From Rhyacichthys aspro (lineage: Eukaryota > Chordata > Actinopteri > Gobiiformes > Rhyacichthyidae), in the NCBI GenBank assembly GCA_036850595.1, contig CM072151.1, positions 14,981,307-15,045,306 of the forward strand: 64,000 bases of DNA. The letters are read 5' to 3'. The position numbers and the translations under genes are program-made. Each line of letters starts with the position of its first letter. Position 1 is the first letter of the stretch. Under the pieces are notes generated by a model. That model ran no database searches. It was given only the letters and a program-made list of their open reading frames with translations, and had not been told where the DNA came from. This document shows positions 1 through 13,488 of the stretch, one piece after another.

Positions 1-1704
1 ATTTTTATTTCATTATTTAAAGTGTGTTGGTTTCGAGTAAAATAATTGCCCGTAAACAGAAACGATTCTCCTGAAAGCCAAAACGCCATTAAATATATTA
101 GATTTCAGGATTTAATGAAGCTGTTTCATGTAAATAAGTATTATAATTTAAACTTGGATGCAACTATTAGCCTATGTATTTCTTAACACAGGCGGACATT
201 CTAAGGTCTGTACAAAGAATTCTACATTGTGAAGTCCAGCTCAATGGCACCCAAAGTGTCCATTTGTTTTTCAGCTGGACTGTTCATATTAACAGTCACC
301 TCTGACTAAAGGTCTTTGAACCAGTACCCAAGAGGACATTAAAGATACAATGTAGAGGAAATACACCCAGATTGCTGAACAATATAAGGAACCAAAATGT
401 GTTTGTTTATTGATATAACTTCGAAAGCAAATGTCCGGTATGGGGATTTAATAGTGACTTTGTTGACAATGTAGAAGGCTTTGAACAAAGCACCCCTTTG
501 AAAGTACTGGACAGTTTATCATGCATTGAAAAAACCTCAAGTAGTGTTTTTTAATGACGTTATTGTTCAAGAAGAATTCAAGACACCTTTAAAGAAACAT
601 GAGGTCATTTCCCTCATGTCTGCAATAATGTAAAACAAATATGAAATCATTTATTTTATCAGCAACAATTAAAATATACTAGTTTAAAATATTTAAAAGG
701 CTGCTAAATAAAGTGCCTGTGCTATTTATGACTACTTTTGTATCAAAGTGTAGTAAAACTGAATTCTTACTACACCTGGACAGCTATACACAAAAGGCAG
801 ATTATGTGATAAAATATTTGTCAGTGGCACTCAAATTTATTTTAATACCAGTTCATTTTGTACATGATGATACTGCAAAACAAAACAAATAGTTTCTCAT
901 CTCTCAAAAAAATCTTTTACTTAAAATTAAACTTTACTTAAAATGCACTGAGATATTTTTTGTGGAAAAGGTGTTCCGGCTATTAGAATTGGAGGTAGAA
1001 TAAAAAAACTTAATTCATTTTAAAATAATTACCCACATCATCCAAACAACACAAAATTACTGCAATTTGACACATAATTTTAAGTGCAATCTAGGAGACC
1101 TGCAAATATATCATGTAATTGATAGAAAATCATTATAGCATATAGTCATTTGTTTGGAAAAAGCAAAGAAACAAGATGCAAAATTATTACAATCTACTGT
1201 TATTTGTAAGTACACCAAAATGCACTTTGGGTCAATCTGTCTGTGAGTTTTTTATGCTACTTATAAAATACAATACCTGCACACATTTTGCATTATTAGC
1301 CGCAATGTTTTTTTGTTGTTGTTGAAAATATACAATTCTGAAAACTAAAAACAAAAATTGTTGTCTTCAGTCTTTTACCTTTGGACTCCATTGTTTTCTC
1401 TTCCTGTGCTGAGGTACCCCTTATCCCTCACTGAAGTTTTTCTGTTTCTTCACATCCTTCCACAGTGAAGCTGCTCCACAGGACTCCACCCTGCCTTTGT
1501 TCGGATTCTTGACGATGGCGGGAGAAAAAGGACAGGCGGAAATACATGGACCTCATGTATCGCAATACCCCTGAATCAGGCTTGGGTGCTCATGATGAGA
1601 TGTGCTCAAGTTCTTGCCCAGTGCCTGGTGAGACTGGAGGTCACGCTCTGTACTACTGCAGCCTATGAGCTACAGGCAGCAAATGAGATGACCATTGCTT
1701 TATA
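1..1704 (-). other. RNF126 3' UTR and downstream DNA
   Basis: AT-rich sequence after the RNF126 stop codon with no coding exon that I can recognise. A minus-strand AATAAA (TTTATT on the plus strand at 836-841) is one candidate poly(A) signal and would give a 3' UTR of roughly 0.9 kb. Other AT-rich hexamers nearby make that choice uncertain. No neighbouring gene is visible before the window edge. Confidence 0.4.
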
Positions 1705-4700
1705 TTATGAGTTATCAGTAGAGTTGTCATTGCTAGTTGAACTTGAAGACTGAGGGGTAGATGAAGATGATGAAGATGAGGAGTTGGAGGAAGAAGAGGA
1801 AGTAAAGTTCATCCCTGATAATTCTGGAGGGTTTGTGGCTGTATTCTGACCACTCAGGCTTTTCCTGCACACTGGACATGTATCATGCTGCAGACATCAG
1901 CAGAGAAAAATATTTAAGTTGCTTTATTAACCCATTACTTTTTCATTTTGCAATCTGCGTATTTATGAGGAAAGTGTGTTTAATACCTGTTCAAGCCAGG
2001 GCACTATGCAGTCATTGTGGAACATGTGATTGCATGGGAGCTGCCTTACATTTTCTCCCACACTATAATCTTCTTTACATACTGGGCATTCTAATCCTGA
2101 GGCTGTGAGACAGAACACATGTTAAACCCCTGTTAATGTGATGAAAACACACGCTGCACGTTTCATGTTTTTCACTGTGTGCTGGATAGCTATTAATTGT
2201 GTGTACTTCCCAGATTTGCATTTAGTGAGGTACTGCAATATGTCCATTACATTTAATCTTCAAAGTGAATTCATTTCTATATTGTTCAGTAATGTGTTGT
2301 ACAAGTTGTATATGTTACAAAAGATCATTAATAATAATCTTATGTAGTACTTACCAACATGCTCATTGTTGATTTGAATTGTAGGAAGACTTTTTATTTT
2401 ATCTCTATCTGCCGGTGGTGGCCCTGTATTTTCAAATTGGTTTAATAACTAATTTAGGATAGAGAGAAAAGGCGTTTCAGTTAAATAGACACTTGGTATT
2501 GTAAACAGGTTTGAGTTTTTGTATACCTGAGTTATAATTGCATCTAATCCATTAGCTCCCCAGGCATAATCCATTGGATTGGAATGAAGAACACCCCTTG
2601 AAAATGGTATTAAAATGTCACAACATTAGAACATTAGATCATTGTCAAAATGAGGACATGTTTTCAGGATATAATAGTCCAGAGACTTACCATGGCCCCA
2701 CACCTAAATTTGGCATTGCAGTAGGTGCAATTATTCCATTAACTAGTTGCTGGATAATTCTACAAAAAGAATATATTGACCATAATTAGAGAGAATGCCG
2801 GAAAACAGCTAATGAACACACACAACAGTGAAAAATGGATGGGGGTAAATAACAGTGTTTAATTCTTCCCGCAAAGTTTGGCTTTACACCTTACCCCTCT
2901 AATGTGGGAACTCCCTCCTGCCTCCCTGCTTGTCGCCTAGACCCATGACGACTCCTTGGTTGCCTGGCACCATATCTGTGCCGTGATGCTGTTTCCCTTT
3001 CTCTGCGATTTTCAGCATCACGGTTATCCTCTGTTCCCAGACCTGCTCCAAAGTCAAAAGTGTCATCAAAGACACCCAGGGCAAACTGACCATAACCTGA
3101 AGGGAATGTAAACAAGTGCTGCTCTGCATTCTGAAAGGCAAAGAGAAAGGATACAACACAAGGAATGACATTATCATTGGTCTACTTGTACTTATAATTG
3201 ATTTATAAGCTATTACAAGGAAACAACATGACCAAAAAGCAAAACAAAAACATGCTGAAAATGAACAGTCAGTATTACATTGCTTTAAGTATTAGTGCTT
3301 TAGGCAGAGGTGAAATGGTAGCAATCTTTTCATAACAGTGTAAAAGAAAAGACAGGATTGCGATGTTTGAGTAAATAATGAGTTAGAAACCTCAAATGGC
3401 TGTTGGTTCGGGGGCCCACTGGAGATGGTAGACATGGAGCCATTGTCAGCACTAAACAGAGGACAAATAATTAACAGGTTATGTGTACACTATGTGAAGG
3501 ATCCTATTCTCCTGAATGGCTCTAATTAATACATTATATGCATGCCAGTCACACAGTTCCTAGTCCATCAACTGTTTTTTTAATTTATTACTTTTACCAA
3601 TTAGTGTATTACACATTCAGGCAAAGTCAATAGGTACCATCATACAATGCTTAACATGGTGCTTTTACAAGTGACTACAACAGGAGTTAAAGAATGGTGC
3701 AGACATTATACTTGAAGTGAATTGAAATCTATTCATAAACATGTTCACAATGGAACATTGTGTAAGAAATAGGAAGCAATAAATTATAGCAAAAACATAA
3801 TGGCAGAGAAAAAAAGCTTTTAGTAGCACAAAGAAAATCTAACAGAACAGTGAGAAATTTTAAGGGTTCTAACAGTAAAGGGAAAAACCTCAAAACACCA
3901 ATGGATTTAATTTTCATATTGAACTGCTAGAACAGGAAAACAATAGAGAGAAGTTTAATTTCCAACTATGCTACAGCTGGATTGAGTCATCCAAACTGGT
4001 TTCTAAAACTGGTAAAGACTGGGTTCTAACTGACACGGTAAGTGCCTTTTAAATGATCTAGGCAATACTCACCTTCTCTCCTCCAGCAGTTCCTCAATAA
4101 AACCCGACTCACATCTTGGACACGTATACTCCTGTGAGCAGCAGGTGACAATGACGTTATTTAGAGGGAACAATACATCAGACATATATGCACAACTGAT
4201 GTTTAGCATTTATAAACATTTTAATCACTGCAAATATCCTACATAACATTTGGGATATAGATCTACAACATTGCAAGTGTTCCTATATTGTGCAGCTTTA
4301 CCTATTCAACTGAAGGAACAATATTTTCTCTCAACCTCAAGTACAATACATTAAAGCATGACAGAATTTCAAAAACCGAAAGCTCCTTTGGCATTGTGTC
4401 ATTTGCTGTTGTTTGACAGATTGTTCCAGCTAGTCCCTGACAGTAAGTCTCTTGTATAGTTCACTGAACAGCAAAACAAGAAAAGAATGCAAGAACCTTT
4501 ATTATGCTTAACATAGTCTAAACACTCACAATCTATTAGTAAATATTACAAGTGTTTAATTATTATTAATGGTAATCTTACTGTTATGCTTTTATGTAAA
4601 GCTGTGGCGAATTTATCGAGACATTAAGCTAATATGCCCTACCTCATAAGACCTGACAAAAATCTAATTACCATCCTAAATGTTGATATTTTTTGTTATA

Positions 4701-5016
4701 CGCCACACCGAAATCCTGAGTTCAAGCGGTTTTGGTTGCGCACTGATCCATTTTACAGATAACAAGCTAGCACTAGCTATCGTTAGCACTGAAGACGGCC
4801 CCCCTCGAGTCTGCTAATGCTGTTAGCTGGCTAACTGTTTATCATTCAGCTACACAGACATCTGCGACACTGTTCAAAGTAACATGCTGTTATTAATCAA
4901 CAGCGACACTCCTAGTTTTACTCAGAGTCTGTGACACTCACGGGAAGCCGAGGACTAATCTCTGCTGAGCATCTGTGACAGAAGAACCGGCTGGGCCACG
5001 GAGGAGCTTCAGCCAT
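1705..5016 (-). CDS. rnf126: RNF126, RING-H2 E3 ubiquitin-protein ligase (9 coding exons, 320 aa)
   Basis: Exons in transcript order: 4942-5016, 4073-4131, 3391-3451, 2895-3130, 2691-2759, 2527-2596, 2355-2448, 1987-2102, 1705-1887. All introns are GT-AG and the coding length of 963 bases is in frame. An N-terminal zinc finger has cysteines at residues 13, 16, 29 and 32 (CHRC, CPRC). A basic stretch with SRHRYGARQPR is near residue 115, and SNPMDYAWGANGLDAIITQ precedes the RING. The C-terminal RING-H2 ligands are C227, C230, C245, H247, H250, C253, C264 and C267. A serine-rich tail ends in DNS. In this family the N-terminal finger binds BAG6 and ubiquitin, and the RING drives cytosolic quality control of mislocalised hydrophobic proteins. 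RNF115 is the close paralogue; the RHRYGARQPR stretch, the TNPP segment and the Ser/Asn tail favour RNF126. Human RNF126 is about 311 aa. Confidence 0.95.
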
Positions 5017-6340
5017 CTTTAGCTACTCTGAAACGCTACAGAGGACTACGGGGCCCCGGAAAGGACAAAGTAAACGCAGGAAAAATACATAGGCAATCAT
5101 GTGATTATTCTGTCCCATACAGAGCGTAAATTACCACGTGAAAAAATGATATTTTTGGAGAAAGCATGATAACGGTACGTAATTACATAAGTGACAATAT
5201 TATACAGAGATCAACCTGATAAATTGTTTAAAAAAATCCCGAATCCATCACACATATGTGATTTAATCAATTTATTTTACTAATAGAAACGGTGGATAAC
5301 AAATACAAAAGAAACATACAAGCTACTACTACTACTTTTTGTCATTGGCTAAGTATCATGTTGTGAAATATACAAATTTTAAACAATTGCTTTATTGAGT
5401 ACTGCCACATGGTGGTGCTTTTGTGTGTCAAGTGTTTTATTGGCCTGCCTCATATTAGTGGATGAGGAACCACTACAGAAATGATGTTTTCCCCTGGATT
5501 CAAATTTATATTGTATGTCTGTCAATGCATCAAAGTTATGCATAATTCAAAGTCAAATGACCCACATCCCCTGACTTTATCGCCAACGAACACCTGACCT
5601 GCGGTTAGTCCAGGTAATTTGTGACGCACTGTGAAAATCTTATGTGATTTGAAAGAGCACATTGAAAGTGTGTCTTGTTTTATTTCAGCAAAATACATTT
5701 CCAGTGGATTCCATGATCACGATCCTGTTGTTTCGGGGGGGGGATCAGAAACATCTGTTTCATAGCTTCATGTTTTGGCAAATTTAGATTTGCGTTTTTG
5801 CCCTTGATTTTTGACAGTGGACATAGAATCATTTGATCGAATGTCACATCTGAGAATTAAAACAGTAAATAAGTAGCTTCTTGTATGGGAAAGACATTGT
5901 CCTGTTTTATGTGAATGCAGCCAGGCTCTCAGTGGCGTCCATCTGGCGCCCCAGAGATAGCAGTGAAGGTCTCACAGATCAGTTACATAAGAGCTGGAGA
6001 GAGACGGACTGACTGACTGACTGATGTTATTTAGTTTCAAGTTTTCAGGTCTGTTTTATTTTCTATGGCTATAATTTAAAATGTCTTAGTTATTTTCAAA
6101 GCAATTCATCCTTAATATCATTGCCATGTCTGCAGACTGACAGCAACTTTGTCAAGCAAGTCTGGAGAATCTATTGTGCACAGTACCAATATTCAGCAAT
6201 TGGGAGCTCACATCAGACTGTTAACATTGCCTCTCCAACTGTCTCACCTGATTCTTAGTGTTTAGAGCAATTTTGCAAGTAATACAAATTTACAAATCTA
6301 TATTGCTATGTAGATACAGAGTAAGGAGTACTTATAGTAT

Positions 6341-6383
6341 CTATTCTATTCTATTCTATTCTATTCTATTCTATTCTATTCTA
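6341..6383. repeat. (CTATT)n pentanucleotide microsatellite
   Basis: About eight uninterrupted CTATT units followed by CTA. It is a perfect pentanucleotide run in intergenic DNA with no coding role. Confidence 0.95.
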
Positions 6384-9300
6384 AAAGGAGAATCCTTGGA
6401 AAAGGTTTAAAAGTTGTCATTTGAAACACTGAACAAAACATATTCAAGACTGATATTGTTTGAAATATGTTACTCTTACTCAGGGTCAATTATTCCAACA
6501 TGAAACACAGTTTGGTGACAGTGTAACCTACTTAGGCCCTAATGTCCTCCTGTGTTGTGTCTGATTTGGCCATGTGGGAGCAGAGAAGACACGGCTGTCC
6601 CATGGGCACGAGATTAGTGAAGGTCTGAGAGCACTGAGGTTTGCTATGTCTGTGTGGCTGAGGTAAGCTATTGTCTCGCTGCGACCAATGCGTCAGTGCC
6701 ATCCCAGTCCAGTGCTCATTGTAGCCAATCCAGTCTGGGAGGTGTGGGTCAGAGAAAGGCAGAAAAATGTCTCTCAGACTTGGTGACCTTCCATTCAGAT
6801 GAAAGTGGATATAGGAAAAGAAAAGGCGTCTGCAATGTGAAACGACAAAAATCAACAAAGCGACTAATTGTTTGCATTTCTTAGGGGGGTGATGTTGTTT
6901 TTGTTGCTTTGTACAGTTTTTCCAGACACCCACACAGTTGGAAATGCCCGCCACAGTCCCTGGAGGCCCCCCAAATGACACTCACATGCACACACTCAAA
7001 AAAGGTGCACACACTCAACATTAACAGACGCCTGCTGGAACTTCCTGGGCCTCTTAGTCATGCGTCACTTGTATTCAGTCCCACCCAGCGAAGACTCTTT
7101 CTCCCTCCAGACTCTTTGTCTGACTGAGGCCATGTGTCATCAGAGCAGAGACACTGACAAACACACACATAAACGTTAATTAATGGGACATCGCATTGCC
7201 TCATATTTAGCGTTTAAAATGTAATTCCTAAACTGGAAATTTTTTTACATGTTTGAGTCTAAATCTCTAGTTTTTGTTTTTTACCTGGCACCAAGCCACT
7301 TTTGGGACCCCACAGTGACACCCCAAGGGACTGACTATGAGCCTAAACTAGTCTTTATAAATATCAGGCCTTTGTTTACTCTCAAGTCAGAAGCCCCACT
7401 TTTCTGAGCAATTTACAGAACTCCCCTCAGAGCCGTTTTTGGATATTCTCTGGGCTGTGACTATATTTGATTGCTAAAACAGAGTGTTGTGACAGAGCCA
7501 ACTATTGCACAAACCAGACCAGGGTTACTGGATTGTATTGCCCTCTCAGACACCTATTATGTTGCTATACTGTATCTCTTTGCAACAGGCAGCAGCAGGG
7601 TGTTCCAGGGCTGTTTTATGAGAACTAGGAAGCCACTAGGCAGTTTCTTAGCCATGTCATGAGTCATGCAACTGTACTAATAAGGGGTACACCTGAAGAC
7701 CTGCCAATTGCAGCAACGTCATACCATGTAAATGACCTTGTTGGTGTTTTGTGCACTTGTTGCTGCCAGTGCTACCAGAAAAGTGCCTTTGTTCTGTCCT
7801 GTGAAGACGGTGCTTGTTTTATGGTAATGATAGAACTGTCTGCAGTGTGAAGACAGCGAATTTTGTTACACCGGTATGTTTATAACCCATATTTCACTTT
7901 TCATTGTGTGCTGGCCTTAAACTAACATTTGTGGTTAACAGAGTCTGTTACACAGAACCATCTGGAAGGACTTCCACAGAAAGCCTTTCAGAGGAATACC
8001 TGATTGGGTGAAGCACCTGCCAGTAACCACTTATCGCAAGGTCAATTTATTCAATCAAAGCAACGCCATGTTGTTTCCATTAATGATGGTGTAACTATTA
8101 CTATTACAAATGTAAAACACGCCCACAACTGCTGTAATTTGTGAGTTCACAAACTCACAAAAATCCATCTTGTACTGCTCCAGGCAAAGCTTCTCTTCAC
8201 TAACTGCTGTCAGTCCTCACCAATGGAGCAGCAGTACTCACAGTTTTTGGTGTGTTGTAGATTTGACAACTGCACTTCCTATACAGATGGTTCCTCCAAT
8301 CATTTCCAGGTATTTATCTAAAGTACTAGTATTTCTCAGAGTTGAGTTTGTCTGGAGACACAACAATAATGTCTACAATTTCCTAAAGGGTTAGGGTCAC
8401 TGTTGCTGAATATTGTTTTGATGCTTCAGCTTTCATTCCTTTCTAAAATAAATATTTGATGGTTACTACCTGTAATATCAAACTATCATTCACACATGCA
8501 GATGTGGCAATAATTGGTCTGATCCAGTGTTCCAGTAACCAAATCCCTTGGTACTACATTTTTACAGTACATAAGAGTTTGGAATTACATCACTAAGCAG
8601 CTAACAAAATATAGATGGTGCTAGAGCATATGTATACAATTAGCAGCTAAGTTTCAACAGGCTTCATTGTTGTGTGGATTGCACGTGGTCTCTCTAGATC
8701 TGCTGCTCACCCGCTGTCTGTGGTAATCATATGAAATTGCGGTCACTTTAACAATTTAGTTTAGTCTGGATAGTTAGTACATCTCACCTTTTCTGAATAA
8801 AACGACATTCCAGTGTTGCTTAAGACTGGTAAGTACTAAACTAGTGACGCAACACAAAATGCTACGTAAGTAAACTCAAAAGAATGCAGGCTTTGGCAAA
8901 CAACTTAAATTTGAGAGTGTGCATTCTTCATTTTTGTCCACAGTGTGCACTAGTCAGCACTAAAGATAAAGAGACCTGTCTGGTTTCTGTTTTTCCAAAT
9001 TTAAAAAGTAACTGTCATCTGTTTGTAAGATATGTAGCTCTGTATTCTGGCAGAATAAATACCATATGGGGGTTCTTAAGTTGATCTGTGGCGTTCTACT
9101 TGTACTGCCAGATGACTTTACTACGAGCATCCCAGTAGCTCATGCAACAGTTCCAGTAAAACAACATTTCAATAGTGTCTAAACCCAGCAACACTTTCAT
9201 GGCTTGAGTTTACTCAGCCAAATACCCCTCATGCACAGCCAGGCGAACAAGATAAACAAGCATTCAATTTGGACACAAAACGATAAAAAGTCATTCTAGT

Positions 9301-11447
9301 CTTGAGTAAATAAGCCACCTGAAATTTAATTCAAAACTATGGTCACTGCTTAGCAATTTCCAAGCCGCAAATTGCGAAACTGGACTAAATTTGAGTCAAC
9401 CTTGGGATGTGTGGCCCTATTATCACACTTCATTCTGTTCTGTTTATTTCTGTCATGTTGGCTTATTTCTAAATTAGAAACCAAATGAGAGGCAAGAACA
9501 TTTAGTGCTGCAGGTTATAGGAGGTAACTGCACTAGTTTTGATCAGATTATTGTGTCCCTGCTGCAGAGAAACATCCATATGGGTCAGACCACACACCAA
9601 CTCACAGGAAAGAAGCTGCCCCAGAGGTCACAACGAGGAAGTGAAACAATCCGCCAGGGGTAATTGGAAACAATCAGCATTTCAACGACTTCCGGACGCT
9701 GGTATGTTGTTGGTGACACTCACTGGCATTTAATACTGAAAAACACACAGCCCTTTTCTATTTTAAAGCTGCAATAAGCAAAGTTAAAAATTATCCAAAC
9801 AATGTTCAGTTTGTTGGTCCAAGACACAATAAAACACATAAATCACAAAAATCATGGTTCAATCTAAAGTTAGAGTGGGCATTTTTGCACTGCTAAGTAA
9901 AATTTTTTTTTGTTTCTCCACTATGAGTTTGTACCGTTCTGCAAAAGAGACCAGCACAGATCGGAAGACTATGCATACATGGGCCTTTGTAGATACATGT
10001 AATGATTCCCATAGAAAAGCCTGGTGGGAAATATTTTTTATTCTTATTTAAGTTAAGTGAAGTACATTTACAGACAGTTTGAAAACAGCTGTCAGTACAA
10101 TTTGTCATTTGAATTCTTCCTTCTCAACCTTTAATTATTCCCACTGAAACTGTCTTGAGGGTTTTCAGCAAAATCATAAATAAACCTACCTTTTTTCCAA
10201 GAAGTCAATAAAACAGTAATGATATAAACTATGACAGTGGGGGGTAGGCTGTAATGTAGTTGTAATGATTTATTGTCGTGCATTTGAAAATTAAAAAAAC
10301 AAAACAAACTTGCTGTTTAACAAACTGTTGGTGGGAAATCACGTCTAAGGCAAATCAACTGTGATGGAGTGATGGATGGGATATCTATTAGTATCAGCTG
10401 TGGGACTGAGTTGTTTACAGTCTAGTAGTGTGATCCAGAGAGTGGGTGGTCCCATCGTCTGGTTTCATCACAATGTCATCTCAGAGTTTGACGTTGGCTG
10501 GTAACTTACTGGAAGTACGGCGGAAATAATAGCATGTGGACAAGGTTGTGAAAGATGCTTGACATAACAGAACAGAATTATTACGCATCCCTGAAATTGT
10601 CAGTGTGGGCGTCACATTATGGAGCCATGTGTTTGTTGGAAGAGGTATAAACAAGCAGAGGTGATGTAATAAGCGTAAATGTCTCCTGGTCACAGCAGGT
10701 GAGCTGCAACGAGGAAGGCACAACCATCAGCAAAACATTCATGTAGACACACAAAGTGTGGATGTGACACCTCACTGGCTACACCACAACCAATAACACA
10801 ATAACAAAACATGGAGGAAAGTGGGCAGAGCATTCCTGAGGTTCACAGGGAGTGTAATTAGAATAGCTGTGAAATGGCTCATAGGTTGACTGTGTGGTTA
10901 CACCATTACCACCGGCAGTGCGACACCAGCGCATCATTTCTGACATCAGATTTAAAGGCCATTCCTGCAGTCATAATGACAACAGCAAATGGATTTTCTA
11001 AGTCCTAAACAACAAGAACAGCTTGTCCAGATGCTTATTAAAACTGCCTTTAAATATAAACTGCAGCCATTTGAACTTGTGTAGCTCAAAAAAGGTTTGA
11101 ATGCTTTGTTAAATTGGGTGAAAATTCTTGTCGGGTTGCCACTAGAGCACAGAGGTGTGAAGCACTGGTTTGGGGTTTATTGTGTGGCTCATAGAAGAAT
11201 TTATAGATAGATTAAAGTCATAAACTGGCTTTATTGCATTTTACTCATAATGAGATGTAAGATAAAAATGAGTAGTTTGGAAACAACTAAATACATATTT
11301 AGGTAGCTTTTTAATTGGTATTAACCAATTAAATAAACTGTACTGTGAAGTTACCTAGTTAGTAAAAACTGCCTATTTTTATATCATCAACTTCTTTGTG
11401 ATAAAAAAAAATAAAAAAAAATACTAACTTTATTTGATGTCACCACA

Positions 11448-11483
11448 CTGGTTCTGACTAATGAGCCCATTGGTCAGAACCAG
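11448..11483. repeat. Short hairpin, 16-bp arms with a 4-base loop
   Basis: The left arm CTGGTTCTGACTAATG and right arm CATTGGTCAGAACCAG are complementary apart from one position that can form a G-U pair in RNA. They are separated only by AGCC. It lies in intergenic DNA just after an A-rich run. It could be a remnant foldback element or a structured transcript; nothing shows that it is transcribed. Confidence 0.7.
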
Positions 11484-12895
11484 CATGAGTGAGGGAGCTG
11501 CTCTATATGGGCCAACATTATTGGAGTAACTTCTACTGGACTGGACTCAGAATCCAGGTAGATCTAGGAAAGAACACAACCTATGTTCGACAAAGAGAGT
11601 TGTTCATTTTCAACTATTGTCTAGTTTCTTTTGTTATTTACATTTTTCATAATAAAAAGATTTTCTGTTTTCAGTGTAGGCAACAATTGCCTCAGTGGCA
11701 TCATTATCTGCCCTTTTCAAATTAACAAAACATCTAATTCCCAGTATAATAAAAGTACACTTGGATAGGAATATAAACAATTCCCTAAAGTTGAACCAGA
11801 TGCTGCAGCGCACTGAGAGGAGGTAGAAAGAAGGAGACAGAAAAACAAGGGAGGTGTGTTACGCAGGAAAGTGAGTCAATACCAGGCCGCAGCACTTTAA
11901 AACATTCACTCCACATTTGTTTTGCCCTCCTTTCCCTGACCCCACCCACTGATGTGGAGCAGGGGGACACCCCTGAGGAGACGAGGAGAAAATATCTCCA
12001 ACCTGGATTTGATTCTCCCATGTCTTTTGTAAGGGCCTTTAAGAAGTGTGTTTGATGGGCGATTCAGCCACTGCACGCAACATGAGTGGAGTACACATAA
12101 GCTGAACACATGAGTTGTCCACTTCACTTGCATGATCTCATCTGGCTCGAAGTGGCAATGATTACTTCTTTGTGACACACTTTACAAAAATCTAAACATT
12201 GACAAATATTAAACAAAACACAGAGTACAACATGTATATGTTCAATGTAAACTGTGAGCACCAATAATGTCAGTAAAGGAAGGTAAATGTGTGCACTCTT
12301 TTGAAAAAGAATATTTTTATGAAACAAAATATGGCAAATAGTAAACTTTATGTCATTTTGAAAAGGCAGTACAAAAATACAAAAATATGTTGAAGTATTT
12401 ATCAAACGTTCACAGTAGGTACACAAGTACTGTAAGTACACAAGTCTGTTATTTACAGGAGACTCTCATCACATTGATTTACTGATTAAGTAAAAAAGAC
12501 TGTATCTCTACAGATTGAGATATCAGATATCTCACTGCACTTTAATCTGCTATGCTCAATTAGTCCAAACTACAGCCCGTTCCCAGACAAATGTAATTTT
12601 CATTTTAATGAGCTAATTCCATTTGTCGGGCCAAAAAACCCCCATTTTGAATCAAATCAAAGCAGCAAAACAAGACTAACATGGCCAGCAAAATACATTT
12701 ACAAAACAAAGCCAAGTGTTCAACAGAGCAAGTATTGTACAGGACTTGGGGTTGTACCAAGTCTTTTGAGACTCCCACAAAAACAACCTAACTGTTCATT
12801 TTAGCAATCAGCAGGTGGCCTGTTTGAGTTTAGAGCAAACATATGTGGGGTGAATGAGACTATACAGCTTTGTTTAGGCTGAGTCCTGTCCTCAC

Positions 12896-12963
12896 CTCCA
12901 CACCATAGCTTGAGGAGATGCAGTACCGCTGTAGCAGCTCGTCCTGTTGATGCTTGTGGCACA
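12896..12963 (-). other. Exon-like segment of unknown gene or alternative FSTL3 exon
   Basis: A 68-base open segment bounded by a good acceptor (TTTCAG at its 5' edge) and a good donor (GAG followed by GTGAGG). Read after a two-base partial codon it encodes a peptide containing QQDELLQRYCISSSYGVE with no stop. Its 5' phase fits the end of FSTL3 exon 4 (one base left over). It could therefore be a downstream alternative exon, an exon of an unrecognised minus-strand gene, or chance. I do not recognise the peptide. Confidence 0.3.
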
Positions 12964-13488
12964 CTGAAACCACACTAGCGGCACATAAAGTGGTCAACTT
13001 TCTAAACAAATTAGCTTTCTATCAGCTTATGAGGGAAACGTTGTTTGTGGGAAATGTAGACTGTACTAGCTGTACAGAGTTGTGAAATGCCAACAGAAGT
13101 GACCACAACTATACATACAAATTCAACAAAACATAATAAATACAGTTTTTGCATCAGCTTTCCCAATGATATATGGACTTGTTAATGAGGCGAAAACATA
13201 AATAGAGTTTGAAACCTCCTCCAATAAATAGTATATTGGTATTCTATTTACAATATACACATCTCCCAACAAGATCAAATTTTTATGTTTCAGAAACAAA
13301 TTCTCATGCTTCTATTTCCCTAAAAACATGTAGTATTAATGTTTTGTATGTTTGATCTCTAGTTACAACTTATATCTTTCTACAAACCATTGTGTTGAGG
13401 GATTAGGGCTAAGGGTTGAAGAATAGAGGTTGTTCTGGGAAACTGGTGATTTGACACTTGCAGTAGAGATGATTCTGGACTGGTCAGT

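Larger units (their letters stand above)
5017..13488. other. RNF126-FSTL3 intergenic gap
   Basis: About 8.5 kb without a recognised gene. The first 100 bases should hold the RNF126 promoter and 5' UTR; I see no clear TATA box there. An unexplained open frame of 149 codons lies at 6532-6981 on the minus strand. It matches no family I know and has no obvious splice context. A (CTATT)n run, a 16-bp-arm hairpin and one exon-like segment are listed separately. The FSTL3 3' UTR must lie just below 13489, but no poly(A) signal stands out. Confidence 0.5.
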
